A stretch of DNA of 64,000 nucleotides from Stomorhina lunata (GCA_933228675.1 OW121744.1:60214928-60278927); one strand, 5' to 3'; counted from the first letter of the stretch, positions 1 to 13,214 are shown. Made by a program: numbers and translations. Notes: generated from the letters alone by a model not told the origin.

Positions 1-1110
1 AATCGCTCGAGTAAATAAAAATGACTAATATCAAATAAAGATTTATTTGAGTAATTTTCTACGAGTAATCGAGTTACTCGAGTAAAACAATTTTATTAAT
101 TTTTTAAAAATATTTTTTAAAAATATTAATAAAATAAAACAACTAAAGTTTGTCTCAGTGTATTCCTTAACTGCTAAGTTTATTTGAAACAATATTGGCC
201 AAATAGAAAGCGTTTTTAAATTAAAGTGCTCAATCTCGAAATGGGAATGTGCTCTAAGATTGTTAATTTAGTATGCATTTTTGTTTCTGCTTTTTTGAGT
301 ACGAGTAAAGAAAAAGTTTTTAATGTATGTTCTTGTTATTCCCCTGTCACGCAAATAATGGCCAATGTTGGTTCAAAATTATAATCGTGGGTTTTAATAT
401 TGTCAATTCTAAGCAATAATCGAGAGTTGTAATATAGTCCATTGAAGATTCAATAATCGTAGATCCAAATATAGCTGGTTGTATCTTCAGAAATAATAGT
501 TTACCATGGACCAATGCAATTTCTACTATTGTTAATTTAAAGGTCCTAGCGTAATTGTAGCTTTTTTATAGTCCAGTTCAAGGTACCATTGTAATCGTAT
601 AACCTATGATAGTCCAGTTGATGTTTCCAATGTATTCATAGGTACTACTATAGTTTAGTTGAAGATTCTTATGTAATCGTACGTATTATTACTATAGTTC
701 AATTAATTGTAGATCGTACTATTTATAGTTATTTAAACGGGTTTAAACGGGGGTGAAGATCTCATTTTTAATGGTAGATAAAAGGTAGTAGATTATATTA
801 ATCTATTAGATCAATATCAGGATTTATCAAATCAAAAGATTACTTTAGGCGATTAGTGTAGACATGAATACATATATAGAAGTAAATGAACTCACTTTAA
901 ATATTTAGGGTGACGATATGGTACAAATGTTATTTTTTTTAAAAAACAGCTTATGAAAAAATTTTACTCGAGTAATTTTAAAACGAATATTTTACTCGAT
1001 TAACTCGAGTAATTTTTGACGATTAATCGATTTTCCGAGTAATTAAAAAAAACCATTTTCAAGTTATTTGATTACTCAAATAATTAAAAGTCGAGTAAAA
1101 TGAACACCCT
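1..1110. repeat. AT-rich region with ACTCGAGTAA palindromes and degenerate tandem units
   Basis: Two clusters of the palindrome-containing motif ACTCGAGTAA or close variants lie at 1-110 and 960-1105 and look like the ends of a repeat unit about 1.1 kb long. Between them, 410-730 holds about five or six degenerate units of about 65 bp with the phrase atagtccagttgaagattc followed by taatcgta. The part at 180-360 resembles sequence at 40640-40700 and 43690-43790. No gene is seen. Confidence 0.55.
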
Positions 1111-1125
1111 AATCAGAGCTCAAAA

Positions 1126-4100
1126 TTAATTTAAACCATTCATTATTTTCCACAATCTTCTCGACTTAAGGGTCAACAATTCAAATATAAACACCCCAAA
1201 TGAAATCATATACATTATTCCACTTATAATATATAATCCTTTAAGATTTCCGTTTGCCAATTGACTCGAACTATATTGTGAACGTGAATTCATGCTATAA
1301 AACTTGGGACAAGCGTAATGGTTTTCAATGTGTGAAATAATGCCAGTAGCGGAAAGTATTTTCAATTTTCGATTAAAACTGTGATGAATTAGGGAATGTT
1401 TGGAAAAGTACATAACACATGGAAATGTATATATGATTTCGTCTAAAAACGTCAAAGTGCTGGTGTTGGAATGCAAAAAATTGTAATAGGCCAATGAGTC
1501 CAAAAGAGCTGTGGCCGTTAATTCCTGTTTCTTAATTTGCAGTAAAGCCAAGCGTTTTGTGGTGTTGCGCATAATAATGGTTTTATCTTTTGGAAAAAAA
1601 TCCAAATATTCTCCAGATAAAAGCGTATAATCCTTTTCCAAAAGCTGCGAAATTTTCTTCGGTACCACAACACGTTTCGAAAATCTCAAACTATCGTACA
1701 TTTTACCCTGAAAACCATTGCGCACCTCGAACGACAACAGCAGCCAGGCAGTCAGAAGAAATCTTGCGAAATTTCTTGTTGGAACTATTCGTATTGGTAA
1801 AGGATTACCCAAGAAAATTGAGAGCATAGAAAAAATTGGATTTGTATTTTTAGAGCCAAATACAAAATTTCTTTGCGTTGGTTTTGTTTGCACCATTTGA
1901 TGGAAAATCGAGGCTATGGCAAAAATTGTAAGTAGAAGTATCCAAGTTGATTGACACAAAGAATTGAATAGTTGACTGATGGCACCAAAACATAGGCCAC
2001 TGCGAACGACAAGTACATAAGGAGTTGTATGATAAATACTTGTTGTTGTATATTTTTCATTATTCTCCAGAGCTGAACTGAAACCTCCAACGGCTATTTG
2101 GGAACGTTGCTGATCCAGCTGAAAAAAAAATTGACAAATAATTTTCGATTATCTTTTTAAATCAACTAGAAATACATTGAAAAAAGAAAAATTTTCTATA
2201 CAAAAAATGTTTATACCGAAAATTTTCTATAATAATTTCCTACATAAAAAGTTTTTATACCGAAAAATTTTCTATATAAAAAATTTTTATATAGAAAAAT
2301 TTTCTATATAAAAAATTTTTATATCGAAAAATTTTCTATATAAAAAATTTTTATATCGAAAAATTTTCTATATAAAAAATTTTTATACCGAAAAATTTTC
2401 TATATAAAAAATTTTTATACCGAAAAATTTTCTATATAAAAAATTTTTATACCGAAAAATTTTGTATATAAAAAATTTTTATACCGAAAAATTTTCTATA
2501 TAAAAAATTTTTATACCGAAAAATTTTCTATATAAAAATTTTTTTTATCGAAAAATTTTCTATATAAAAAATTTTTTTAACCGAAAAATGTTCTATATAA
2601 AAAATTTTTTTAACCGAAAAATGTCCTTTATAAAAAATTTTTTTTCCGAAAAATTTTCTACATAAAAAAATTTTTTTACCGAAAAATTTTCTATATAAAA
2701 AATATTTTTACCGAAAAATTTTCTATATAAAAAATTTTTTTACCGAAAAATTTTCTATATAAAAAATTTTTTTACCGAAAAATTTTCTATATAAAAAATT
2801 TTTTTACCGAAAAATTTTCTATATAAAAAATTTTTTTACCGAAAAATTTTCTATATAAAAAATTTTTTTACCGAAAAATTTTCTATATAAAAAATTTTTT
2901 TACCGAAAAATTTTCTATATAAAAAATTTTTTTACCGAAAAATTTTCTATATAAAAAATTTTTTTACCGAAAAATTTTCTATATAAAAAATTTTTTTACC
3001 GAAAAATTTTCTATATAAAAAATTTTTTTACCGAAAAATTTTCTATATAAAAAATTTTTTTACCGAAAAATTTTCTATATAAAAAATTTTTTTACCGAAA
3101 AATTTTCTACATAAAAAATTTTTTACCGAAAAATTTTCTATATAAAAAATTTTTTTACCGAAAAATTTTCTATATAAAAAATTTTTTTACCGAAAAATTT
3201 TCTATATAAAAAATTTTTTTACCGAAAAATTTTCTATATAAAAAATTTTTTTACCGAAAAATTTTCTATATAAAAAATTTTTTTACCGAAAAATTTTCTA
3301 TATAAAAAATTTTTTTACCGAAAAATTTTCTATATAAAAAATTTTTTTACCGAAAAATTTTCTATATAAAAAATTTTTTTACCGAAAAATTTTCTATATA
3401 AAAATCTTTTTTACCGAAAAATTTTCTATATAAAAAATTTTTTTACCGAAAAATTTTCTATATAAAAAATTTTTTTACCGAAAAATTTTCTATATAAAAA
3501 ATTTTTTTACCGAAAAATTTTCTATATAAAAAATTTTTTTACCGAAAAATTTTCTATATAAAATTTTTTTTTACCGAAAAATTTTCTATATAAAAATTTT
3601 TTTTACCGAAAAATTTTCTATATAAAAAATTTTTTTACAGAAAAATTTTCTATATAAAATATTTTTTTACCGAAAAATTTTCTATATAAAAAATTTTTTT
3701 ACCGAAAAATTTTCTATATAAAAAATTTTTTTACCGAAAAATTTTCTATATAAAAAATTTTTTTACCGAAAAATTTTCTATATAAAAAATTTTTTTACCG
3801 AAAAATTTTCTTTATAAAAAATTTTTTTACCGAAAAATTTTCTATATAAAAAATTTTTTTACCGACAAATTTTCTATATAAAAAATTTTTTTACCGACAA
3901 ACTTTCTATATAAAAATTTTTTTTACCGAAAAATTTTCTATATAAAAAATTTTTTTACCGAAAAATTTTCTATATAAAAAATTTTTTTACTGAAAAATTT
4001 TCTATATAAAAAATTTTTTTACCGAAAAATTTTCTATATAAACAATTTTTTTTACCGAAAAATTTTCTATATAAAAAATTTTTTTACCGAAAAATTTTCT

Positions 4101-6589
4101 ATATAAAAAATTTTTTTACCGAAAAATTTTCTATATAAAAATTTTTTTACCGAAAAATTTTCTATATAAAAAATTTTTTTACCGAAAAATTTTCTATATA
4201 AAAAATTTTTTTACCGAAAAATTTTCTATATAAAAAATTTTTTTACCGAAAAATTTTCTATATAAAAAATATTTTTACCGAAAAATTTTCTATATAAAAA
4301 ATTTTTTACCGAAAAATTTTCTATAAAAAAAAATTTTTTACCGAAAAATTTTCTATATAAAAAATTTCTTTACCGAAAAATTTTCTATATAAAAAATTTT
4401 TTTACAGAAAAATTTTCTATATAAAAAATTTTTTACCGAAAAATTTTCTATATAAAAAATTTTTTTACCGAAAAATTTTCTATATAAAAAATTTTTTTAC
4501 CGAAAAATTTTCTATATAAAAAGTTTTTTTACCGAAAAATTTTCTATATAAAAAATTTTTTTACCGAAAAATTTTCTATATAAAAAATTTTTTTACCGAA
4601 AAATTTTCTATATAAAAAATTTTTTTACCGAAAAATTTTCTATATAAAAAATTTTTTTACCGAAAAATTTTCTATATAAAAAATTTTTTTACCGAAAAAT
4701 TTTCTATATAAAAAATTTTTTTACCGAAAAATTTTCTATATAAAAAATTTTTTACCGAAAAATTTTCTATATAAAAAATTTTTTTACCGAAAAATTTTCT
4801 ATATAAAAAGTTTTTTTACCGAAAAATTTTCTATATAAAAAATTTTTTTACCGAAAAATTTTCTATATAAAAAATTTTTTTACCGAAAAATTTTCTATAT
4901 AAAAAATTTTTTTACCGAAAAATTTTCTATATAAAAAATTTTTTTACCGAAAAATTTTCTATATAAAAAATTTTTTTACCGAAAAATTTTCTATATAAAA
5001 AATTTTTTTACCGAAAAATTTTCTATATAAAAATTTTTTTTACCGAAAAATTTTCTATATAAAAAATTTTTTTACCCAAAAATTTTCTATATAAAAAATT
5101 TTTTTACCCAAAAATTTTCTATATAAAAAATTTTTTTACCCAAAAATTTTCTATATAAAAAATTTTTTTACCCAAAAATTTTCTATATAAAAAATTTTTT
5201 TACCGAAAAATTTTCTATATAAAAAATTTTTTTACCGAAAAATTTTCTATATAAAAAATTTTTTTACCGAAAAATTTTCTATATAAAAATTTTTTATAGC
5301 GAAAAATTAAAAAAAATTATAGCGAAAAATTTTCTATATAAAAAATTTTTTAACTGAAAAATTTTCTATATAAAAAATTTTTTGCCGAAAAATTTTCTAT
5401 ATAAAAATTTTTTGCCGAAAAATTTTCTATATAAATAATTTTTTTACCGAAAAATTTTTAATATAAAAAAATTTTTTACCGAAAAATTTTCTATATAAAC
5501 AATTTTCATACCGAAAAATTTTCTATATTAAAAATTTTTATAAAGAAAAATTTTCTATATAAAAAATATTTATAAAGAAAAATGTTCGATATAATTATTC
5601 ACATTTCTAGCTTTTTAGTCGTATACTTACATCTCTAAAGCATCCCGTCGAATTAGAATTGACGTTAATAATACTCTGTTCTCGGGGGAAACGTAAACGA
5701 ATATTGAAATTAAGAGCTTGAGCCAAGATTTTCAAAATTTCACCCTCAATGCCACTTAATCGTCTTGACTCCATCAAATGTGTCTGATTTTTAATATTAC
5801 CATCAAAATTCAAAAATGGTTGCAACTCTTTAGCCGAAACATTTAACCAGCAGCCGTTCAAGTTCCTAATATGACCAACAAACAAAAATGGATTGAGCAG
5901 AGTTCCATTTTCATAACGATTTATTTCGCGTATTACAATGTTATTCAGACAATTACTCGTATCTGAACTAAAGAGGGTATAGCTGTAAAAACTAAAATGC
6001 TTAGCATTGACAGTTCTGCACATTACCACTACATTACTAACATTAAAGCTTAGAGATTGCTTAAATATTTGATATAGGATAGAAGTTAATTCGACTTTAG
6101 TGGCGGCACTCCATGTCAGTAGAACGAAGAATTTGAAGAAACGATCATGGCGGGTATTGGGTAAATTATTGCGAAGAATTCTATTGAAGTAAATTAGAAG
6201 ATAACCTTTTAACATTTTCGAATATTAGACATTATTAGAACTTACAAAAATGCTTCATGTGAATCTACTACAAAAACATTATAATCCCACAACTGATCAT
6301 TGCAACGACCCATGAACATTTGTATTGCAATTTCATCATTTAAATCGTGTATTAAATTGTTTAATAACAAAGACTGATAATTATATTTCTTATTGCATAT
6401 AAACGCACATTTCTCTGTAACAACGATCGTATTCGTTTTTGGACTAATAAAACGTTTTATCATATATACCGCCAATTTAGTGTAATCAGCGAACACTTTA
6501 TTTGTAATAATATCATCCCCGGGAATTTCACAATTTGCAGTTTGTGCAAACCCTAAGAGCAAAGCGACAAGAAAATATAATTTGAACAT
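1126..6589 (-). CDS. Divergent ionotropic receptor (IR) gene A, three exons
   Basis: Predicted insect ionotropic receptor: a plasma-membrane ligand-gated channel subunit related to iGluRs, probably chemosensory (divergent, gustatory-type class). My splice model is exon 1 6589-6246, exon 2 6180-5631 and exon 3 2118-1126. Intron 1 (65 bp) has donor GTAAGT, phase 2. Intron 2 (3512 bp) has donor GTAAGT and acceptor TTTCAG, phase 0. The product is about 628 aa. Residues 1-20 look like a signal peptide. Exon 2 carries the first ligand-binding half, with LSGIEGEILKILAQALNF at about 256-273. Exon 3 holds M1 (about 354-372), a pore region, M2 with RFLLTAWLLLSFEVRNG (about 416-432), the second ligand-binding half and M3 (about 591-616). 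The SYTANLAAFLT-like M2/M3 motif of iGluRs is not recognisable, as is usual for divergent IRs. There is no internal stop. Its paralogue is gene B downstream. The exact subfamily (Ir7-, Ir94- or Ir52-like) is not resolved. Confidence 0.85.
2119..5630 (-). repeat. Intron 2 of IR gene A, filled by a 32-bp minisatellite
   Basis: From about 2160 to 5590 the intron is one tandem array. The unit runs accgaaaaattttctatata then about six A and seven T, 32 bp in all; successive ACCG starts at 2774 and 2806 set the period. There are roughly 105-110 copies. The centre is very homogeneous. The flanks are more diverged (for example a ccc variant at 5075-5170 and a degenerate stretch at 5290-5330). The unit holds a near self-complementary TTTTCTATATAAAA core. 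Only about 40 bp on either side lies outside the array, so nearly the whole intron is satellite. No open reading frame is supported. Confidence 0.95.
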
Positions 6590-6867
6590 TATTTTATCCG
6601 TTTTTAATTACTTTACGATGATAAATTAAAACTTTAATTGAATATAATTTTCCTAGCTTCAGTGCAATAATAAAAAAATGCACATTTAATTAATTTGCTA
6701 AATGTTTTTGGATTATCTGATCAGATATATTTAATTAATTATGTTGAAAGTAAAAAGAAAATGTAATATGTTCATATCAGTCCATTTTTGCAAGAGAGTC
6801 ATTACTGAACATTTTTTTCTAATCACAGAAATGGTTTTTGGAAAAATTTTCATTATGGGGTGATTTT

Positions 6868-7642
6868 TTATACCCTTAACCAAAATAGGGTATTATAAGT
6901 TTGTGCTGATCTATGTAACGCATAGACCCACCTTTTAGTATACCGATAGGCTTAAAATCACTTTCTGAGTCGATTTAGCTATGTCAGCCCGTCCGTCCGT
7001 CCGTCTAGTCGAACGGCTGGACCCTCATGTAAACTATGCAATCAAAGTACAGGACGCAATTCTAAATTTAATTTGATGAAATTTGACACACATCATTTTT
7101 TTATAGTAGGATCGTGACTATTGAAAGTCGTCAAAATCGGTATATTAAACTCCCATATGTCCCACTTCCCGGAATTGACATTTTGACCAGAAATATCAAT
7201 ATTTTTTTATGAAACTTAAAACAAATACTGCTTATATAAACCAAAATCACTGTACCAAATTTCGAATTTGAAATCGGTCCACATTTGACCATAGCTCCCA
7301 TACAAACTCCTCTGTTAACACGCACTAAATGAGATAAAAAACACTAAAACGCTCGTAAATCTGAAGATAATGGAAATTTTAAAGTTATTTTTTGCATATA
7401 TAATTTTTGGTATAACTGTAATTTGCCAAATTTCGAGATAATCGGCCTACATTTGACCCTAGCTCTCATATAAGTCCAAATGACGGAAACAGTTTAAATA
7501 TATAAGTTTTGAGAAAATGTTTGTATGATGGCAAAATTTAGCAAATATTTGTCTTTATACAGGAAAACGAACACCTTTGACCTTAATGGTGAAGGTTATC
7601 GTATGGTCGGGCTTGACCGACTATAGCACTTTCTTACTTGTT
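6868..7642 (+). mobile_element. Helentron-like short repeat (family H1), nearly complete
   Basis: Starts tatacccttaaccaaaatag, has a CCGTCCGTCCGTC microsatellite at about 6990, and ends with hairpin GTCGG-GCTTGA-CCGAC at 7606-7622, then tatagcactttcttacttgt. The same layout recurs at 28020, 31820, 39546 and 59643. Repeated phrases such as tttgaccatagctcccata sit inside it. Length about 775 bp. Confidence 0.65.
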
Positions 7643-7656
7643 AAAAGATATTTATT

Positions 7657-7918
7657 ATACTCACCATCAAAAAGAATTGGGGGTATAATGAGATTTTCAT
7701 TCCGTTTGTAACTCCTAAATACTGGCTCAAAAACCAAAAAGAGATGAAATTCCAAGATGATTGGGCGATGACCGTCTATCTGTCCGTCTGTTGTAGGCTC
7801 GTTAGGGCCTAAACGAAGTTACTGACAATTTAGCAAAAACATTCTTCATTTCTTGGAAAACTTTGGTATTGAAATTTGACATAGCTCTCATATAACCTCA
7901 CCTAGGCTAATCGCTTGT
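7657..7918 (+). mobile_element. Helentron-like repeat H2, 3'-truncated
   Basis: Opens with actcaccatcaaaaagaatt and cattccgtttgtaactc, has the gaccgtctatctgtccgtctg stretch, and stops at the head of a SINE at 7919. Its missing end would carry the ATTCGG hairpin seen in other copies. Confidence 0.55.
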
Positions 7919-8222
7919 AAACCGCCGTGGTATAGCAGGTTAGTCACCCGCCTAGCATACCAGAGGTCCCAAGTTCGTTCTCCGGCCAAACCCACTAGAA
8001 AAAATAAATTTTCAAAAAAAGCGGTTCACCTCATAACTCAGCAAGCCACTGATTATTGAGTGTTAGGCTATGTAAAACTTCTCTAACTAATGTATTTACC
8101 GTTCGGAGCCGGAGTTTAAATGTAGGTTCCTTTCAATAAGTCTAAAAATAGAATCGGATGCAACTCATTATCTCAGGGAAGTACCCCTTGCTCCAATTGA
8201 AATGTTGTAGGAATTATGTATG
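7919..8222 (+). mobile_element. tRNA-derived SINE, copy S1
   Basis: About 300 bp. The head reads accgccgtggtatagcaggt with an A-box-like stretch, then a B-box-like AAGTTCGTTCTCC (consensus from other copies AAGTTCGATCCCC). The body contains cctcataactcagcaagcca and cgttcggagccgg, and the 3' end is a short AT tail. At least seven copies occur in the window (7919, 12041, 24956, 25138, 29258, 39213 minus, 57037 minus). Confidence 0.8.
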
Positions 8223-8999
8223 TTGGCTTACCGCTAATCGACAAATTATAAAAAGTATGATGATAAAATTTAGTACAGAGAAGTTTTATATATCGTCATC
8301 TTAAAGACCAAATAAACTATCTGCAAAAATTTCAGAATTGAGTTTTTTATGGACATCTTATATTACAAATGACCAAATTATTACAGTTTTTGTACCCAAA
8401 GGACCGTTACGCACTAAAGATAAAACTAAATCATCAAAAATCGCGATAAAAATTAATTTTGTTGCATAGTGTAATTTAAACAATCATTAAGTACTTTCAT
8501 TTGCTTAGACCAGTAAAAGAAACTAAAACTGTTATTATTTATTTTATATAATCTTTATATGTATAAAAAAATTTGATTTATTCATACTAATTAGTACTGC
8601 AGATAAGTTATTTGGTTTCAGATTTTTGCAATTCCAAATAACCTAAGTGACATAACATAAGCTGTGTTTAGAAAAACAAAATTTTTTCAACCGATATATA
8701 TATCTGGTTTAATTTTAATCTAAAAACATAATCTTCGTTTAAATATTGTAAATAGTTATAATTTTATAACGTTTTTTCCCTCTCCTGAAAACTTTTAAAA
8801 ACTGTAGATAGGTTATTTCGTCTTTTAGGTGACGATATGCATTAAGCAGCATATAAAATTTTATCAAAATCGGTTCACATTTAAGCATGGCTCGCACACA
8901 AAACACTTACGGAAGCAGCTTAAATTCCACCTAAATTAATAACAGCTATGGACACTTCTACACAATGAAGTCTCAATGCCTGCCAGTGTCCAAAATTTT
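8223..8999. other. AT-rich spacer, no gene seen
   Basis: No supported reading frame. A weak H1-like phrase (aaaatcggttcacatttaag) at about 8865-8885 suggests remnants of degraded repeats. Confidence 0.5.
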
Positions 9000-10907
9000 G
9001 CCACAATCACCATTTGATGTTGGATACCAAGTAACGGTACTGATCGGTTTAACTTGAAAACTTAGGCCTATCTTGGTCTATCCTTCATCTCAACTGTGGA
9101 CACTTACCTCCTCGTGGTATCACCTGGTTAGCTACGTTAACATCCGTTCAAGTAGTGAGCAAACAAGTGCCGTTCATTCTTCCATAAAAACGTTAAAAAC
9201 ATGGGTCTAGGACGTCGGGCTAGTAACCCACTTCTGGAAAAAAAAAACTTACTATAAAAAAGCATAAAAGAAGAATTAAAACTCTAATGTTGACGGCTAT
9301 TGCAAAGGAAAAAAGCACCATGATTAAAGGAAAAGCACCTGGAACATCCGAACCCTCTACAGAGGAGGTACTCCAATCTAGTTGATGGACGTTCTCGGTG
9401 AATATAAATGTGATGTGACTATTTTTCAGGAAATGGAATGAAGACGGCATCGCCAAGACTCCAAAAAGCGATCTATATTACAAAATAATGCGAAATCTTA
9501 TATCCAGGTTCACCTCAGTAAACAAAAGGCTGGCGACAATACGCGTCAAAGCTAAGTAATTTCATCTGAGTTTGATTTGTGCTCACGCTCCAATAGAGGA
9601 GAAAGATGATAATATAAAGGAAGCGTTTTATGGGTAACTTGAGGAAGTTTACTATAGCTGCCCTAATTACGACGTTTAAATATTAGTGGGTGATTTTAAC
9701 GCAAAGCTAGGGCAGGAAAGTTATTTTGTGCCTACTCTTGGTAAATTTAGTCTCCTCAGCGTAAAAACTGACAATAGTATGACAATGCACCAGATTTTCA
9801 CACCTTAATATCCAAAGCTCCATGTGTGTCTCCTGATCAAATAATAAAAAATTGCAAATAGACCATATGTAGTTGATGGAAGACACTCATCAAGTATTTT
9901 GGATGTGCGTTCCATGCGAGGAGCTAGCATGGACTCCAAACGAGCAATTTAATTACTAAGAGAGATTAACTCTGGCTCAAACGACATTTGCACGCTATGG
10001 CAACATATTGCCAACTCCATGAAGTCTGCTGTAAATCCGTAACCCTTCATCCTAAAAACTCTTCGACGAGGAGTGTCGCAACGCCACTGCTGAGAAAAGT
10101 ACAGGCTACAGGGCAGCTCTGTCGTCAGCAGCTATTCGTGGATCTTTAGAAATATATCAAGAGAAAAAAAGGAGAAAAAACGACTATTACGCAGAAAAAA
10201 TAAAGATATGGAGAGACGTGTGTTTGAGGAGATTGAAATGTATAAGACACAAAATGAAGTAAGTAAATTTTACCAAGAAATTAAGCTCCAGACGGATGGT
10301 TATGGCAACTGTATCTTTCCTGTGGGACGATTAAGGAAATCTGTTTATAGAAACAGAAAGCGTATTGAAACTGTGGAGCGAGCTCTTTTGCAAGTTATTG
10401 GTTGCAAATGAAAGCGACCAAGATGACACGCCTGAAATCAACTATGTTCACCACCCAACCAAAATGGGGTTAGAACTGCAATAACGCGATTAAAAAATAA
10501 TAAAGCTGCTGGTGCCGATGGTTTGCCAGCAGACCTTTTTAAGACTGGAGGTGGATGAGGTGATAAGATGTATGTCCCGGCTTTTAGAATACATATAGTT
10601 AAAAAAACGCATGCTGGACGATTGGAATCTCAGAGTCCTTTGTCCAATGCACAAAAAGGAAGATATAACTGTATGTGCAAATTATAGAGGGATAAGAATC
10701 CTCTCAATTACATACAAGATTCTATCGACCATACTGTGTGAAAGGCTATAGCCCAAAGTTAACGAAATAATTAGGACGTACCAATGTGGCTTTAGACCAG
10801 GTAAATCAACCACTGACCAGATCTTTACTCTACGTCAAAACCAGGAGAAGACCCAAGTGATACAAATAGATACGTTTACTACAAAGCAGCTAATAAAGTT
10901 ATGCCGC
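9000..10907 (+). mobile_element. Non-LTR retrotransposon LINE-1, 5' leader, endonuclease and start of RT (degenerate)
   Basis: APE-type LINE with many stops and shifts. Translating fragments gives an endonuclease region from about 9430 (RFTSVNKRLATIRVKAK, HLSLICAHAPIEEKDD, then VGDFNAKLGQE at about 9690). A reverse transcriptase follows (KNNKAAGADGLPADLF near 10500; ANYRGIRILSITYKILS near 10680; YQCGFRPGKSTTDQIFTLRQ near 10780-10840). The LINE is split by LINE-2 and resumes at 13227. The leader (9000-9230) is related to a module found inside the TIR elements at 20215, 37480, 47650, 48965 and 62395. The clade is not fixed. Confidence 0.8.
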
Positions 10908-10919
10908 ATGATACTAACT
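10908..10919. repeat. Target-site duplication of LINE-2 (left)
   Basis: ATGATACTAACT here and ATGACACTAACT at 13215-13226 bracket LINE-2: 12 bp with one mismatch. On both sides the sequence belongs to LINE-1 in continuous order (LCRMILT on the left, SSVKIGKNLLESF on the right). Confidence 0.75.
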
Positions 10920-13214
10920 TTGGTCAACAAACCCCAGGATTTAAAGATCACAAAAGGAAAATTTGGATAACACTACCAACATGGGACTTGGTAGAACAAC
11001 GCAGATCCCTTAAAAATACAATGCTAAATGAAAACGGAGTTGATGGAGCGCTCAGTGCAACATATCGTGATCTATGCAATAAAAATAAAGAAGTCTATAA
11101 GAAGGGACAAGAGAATGTGGATAGTCGAGCAAGCGAGCCAAGCTGAATTAGCTGCAAGCAAAGGCGATATGAAGACCTTGATTAATATATCAAGGGCGTT
11201 GTGTGGTAAACCTACTTTCAGTAACAGTCCCATCTTGAGTAGTAGTGGCACACTCCTTTCAACTGCGGATGAACAACTAATGCGCCGGATGGAGCACTTC
11301 AAGTCAAAACTTAACAACCCCATTGGATTAACACCACTGGCTGAAGTGCATAATGAAACCAACCATGACAGTATATTCAGAGGAATTTCTGACAGTCCAC
11401 CAACAATACAAGAAGTAAGGAACGCTATTAAAATCCTTAAACGCAACAAGGCCCCAGGCAATGACAATATTTCAGCGGAGATGCTTTTATGTGATGTTGT
11501 AGGATCGTCGAGATTATGGCACCCATTTGTGCGTATAATATGGGAAGAAAAGGCGCTGCCAACCTCTTGGAATGAAGGTATACATACTAGTCAAAATATC
11601 AAAAAAGGGTGACCCCAAGGACTGCAATAACTACAGGGGTATAACACTTCTCCCAATACCGAGCAAAATACTAAGTCGTGTAATTTTGAACAGAATATCC
11701 AACGCAGTTTCCTCTACACTCCGCGAAAACCAGTTTGGGTTTAGAGAAAACCGTTCTTGTGTTGATCTAATCAATACAGTAAGAATAGTATTAGAGCAAT
11801 GTAATGAATGTTGCACACCTATTTACCTAGCGTTTATCGACCTTATAAAGGCCTTAGATAGTATCAATAGAAGCTATTTATGGAGAATTTTAGAAAATCG
11901 TAACATGCTGACAAAAATTCTCAACTTAATCCGGGCAATTTACGTTGATTTTAAATGTCGAGTCCTACACAAGGGTAAACTATCAGATCCGTTCGATTTT
12001 ACTACTAGAGTAAGGCAAGGATGTTTATTATCACAATAATGTGAACCGCCGTGGTATAGCAGGTTAGTCATCCGCCTAGCATACCAGAGGTCCAAGTTCA
12101 ATCCCCGGCCAGACACACTTGAAAAAATAAATTTAAAAAAAAAAAAGCGGTGGTTCACCTCATAACTCAGCTAGCCACTGGTTATTGAGTATTAGGCTAT
12201 GAAAAACTTCTCTAACTAATGCATTCGCCGTTCGGAGCCGGCGTAAAAACGTAGGTCCCTTTCAATGAGTCTAAAAATAGAATCGGATGCAGCTCATTGT
12301 CTGAGAGAAGTACCCCTTGTTCCAATTGGAATGTTGTCGGGGAATTATATATAATGCGCAAGGCTCTAAATGCTAGATACGGTTTCCAATGGACACCCTT
12401 TAAACAACTTGAGGACTTAGACGTATGTCTTCTAATCCAAAGCTCTGGCCACCTTCAAGAGAATACTAACGATATTACTGCTGAATCTCGTATAGCTGGT
12501 CTGGAAATTAATATTTCCAAGACAAAGATTATGCCCGGAGGCTATGGCGCAAACCCGTTGACACACATCAGTGTGGATATCAAGGTTATTGGACGTTTAG
12601 ATACCTTTAATTACCTAGGAAGTTTAGTAACTACAAAAGGTGGCGCAGACGAGGATATTAAATTGCGTATTAATAAGGCAAAATCTGCATTCGGCATTCT
12701 TCGAGCTATTTGGAAATCTCAGCAAATATCAACAACAACTAAGTTACGAATATATAACTCGAATGTCAAGTACATCCTGTACTACGGCTGCGAAACATGG
12801 AAACGCACAAATGCCATCGATAAACGACTGCAAACCTTTACAAACAAATGCTTGAGGCAACTTCTTAATATATGGCATCAGAAATGAAGATCTACTTAAT
12901 GCGACAAACCAAATCCCTGCTTCCACAGAGGTATGTCAACGGAAATGGCGGTGGATAGGGCACACACTTCGAAGGCCAAATACAAACAATGCTCGACAAG
13001 CGTTTCGTTGGAATCCACAAGGAAGCGGCCGTCGTGTTGGTGCACCTGCTAGAACGTAGAGAAGATCAATTGATGCGGAGTTACAAGCAGCAAACTATTC
13101 ACGTAATGATGTATGCCTAACATCTCGCAATAGAGCCCGATATAAAAGGATGGTTGAGGCCCTATGCTCCACTGGGAGTCAAGGATAACAGAAGAAAGGA
13201 AGAAGAAGAAAAGG
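10920..13214 (+). mobile_element. RTE-like non-LTR retrotransposon LINE-2, 5'-truncated, inserted in LINE-1
   Basis: Lacks the endonuclease. Frames at 10901-11146 and 11028-11612 overlap with a shift and encode the linker (EVRNAIKILKRNKAPGNDNI). The RT at 11572-12039 has KKGDPKDCNNYRGITLLP, QFGFRENRSCVDL, motif A as FIDLIKALDSI, and ends at VRQGCLLSQ, where a SINE interrupts it. After the SINE (from 12352) it resumes with RKALNARYGFQWTPFKQLED, but the YADD catalytic box is deleted (DLD runs straight into VCLL). Then come KLRINKAKSAFGILRAIWKS and YYGCETWKRTNAID. A C-terminal tail to about 13190 reads WIGHTLRRPNTNNARQ and GRRVGAPART. Dead copy. Confidence 0.85.
12041..12351 (+). mobile_element. 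tRNA-derived SINE, copy S2, inside LINE-2
   Basis: Full-length SINE. The head reads ccgccgtggtatagcaggtt and the B-box-like stretch AAGTTCAATCCCC. Its tail is attatatat. A possible short duplication ATAATG flanks it (12037-12042 and about 12350-12355). It splits the RT frame just before the expected downstream VMRKAL, making three levels of nesting (LINE-1, LINE-2, SINE). Confidence 0.8.

Noticed and set aside
2160..5590. CRISPR-like array
   Set aside because: The units are contiguous with no unique spacers; it is an intronic minisatellite in an animal genome.
7131..7325. Frames at 7131, 28328, 28461, 60095 and 63168 as related genes
   Set aside because: Their similar peptides come from copies of the H1/H2 repeats, not from conserved coding sequence.
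12297..12360. Start of the reading frame at 12297 as a gene start
   Set aside because: The first about 19 codons are SINE sequence; the LINE frame only begins at about 12352.
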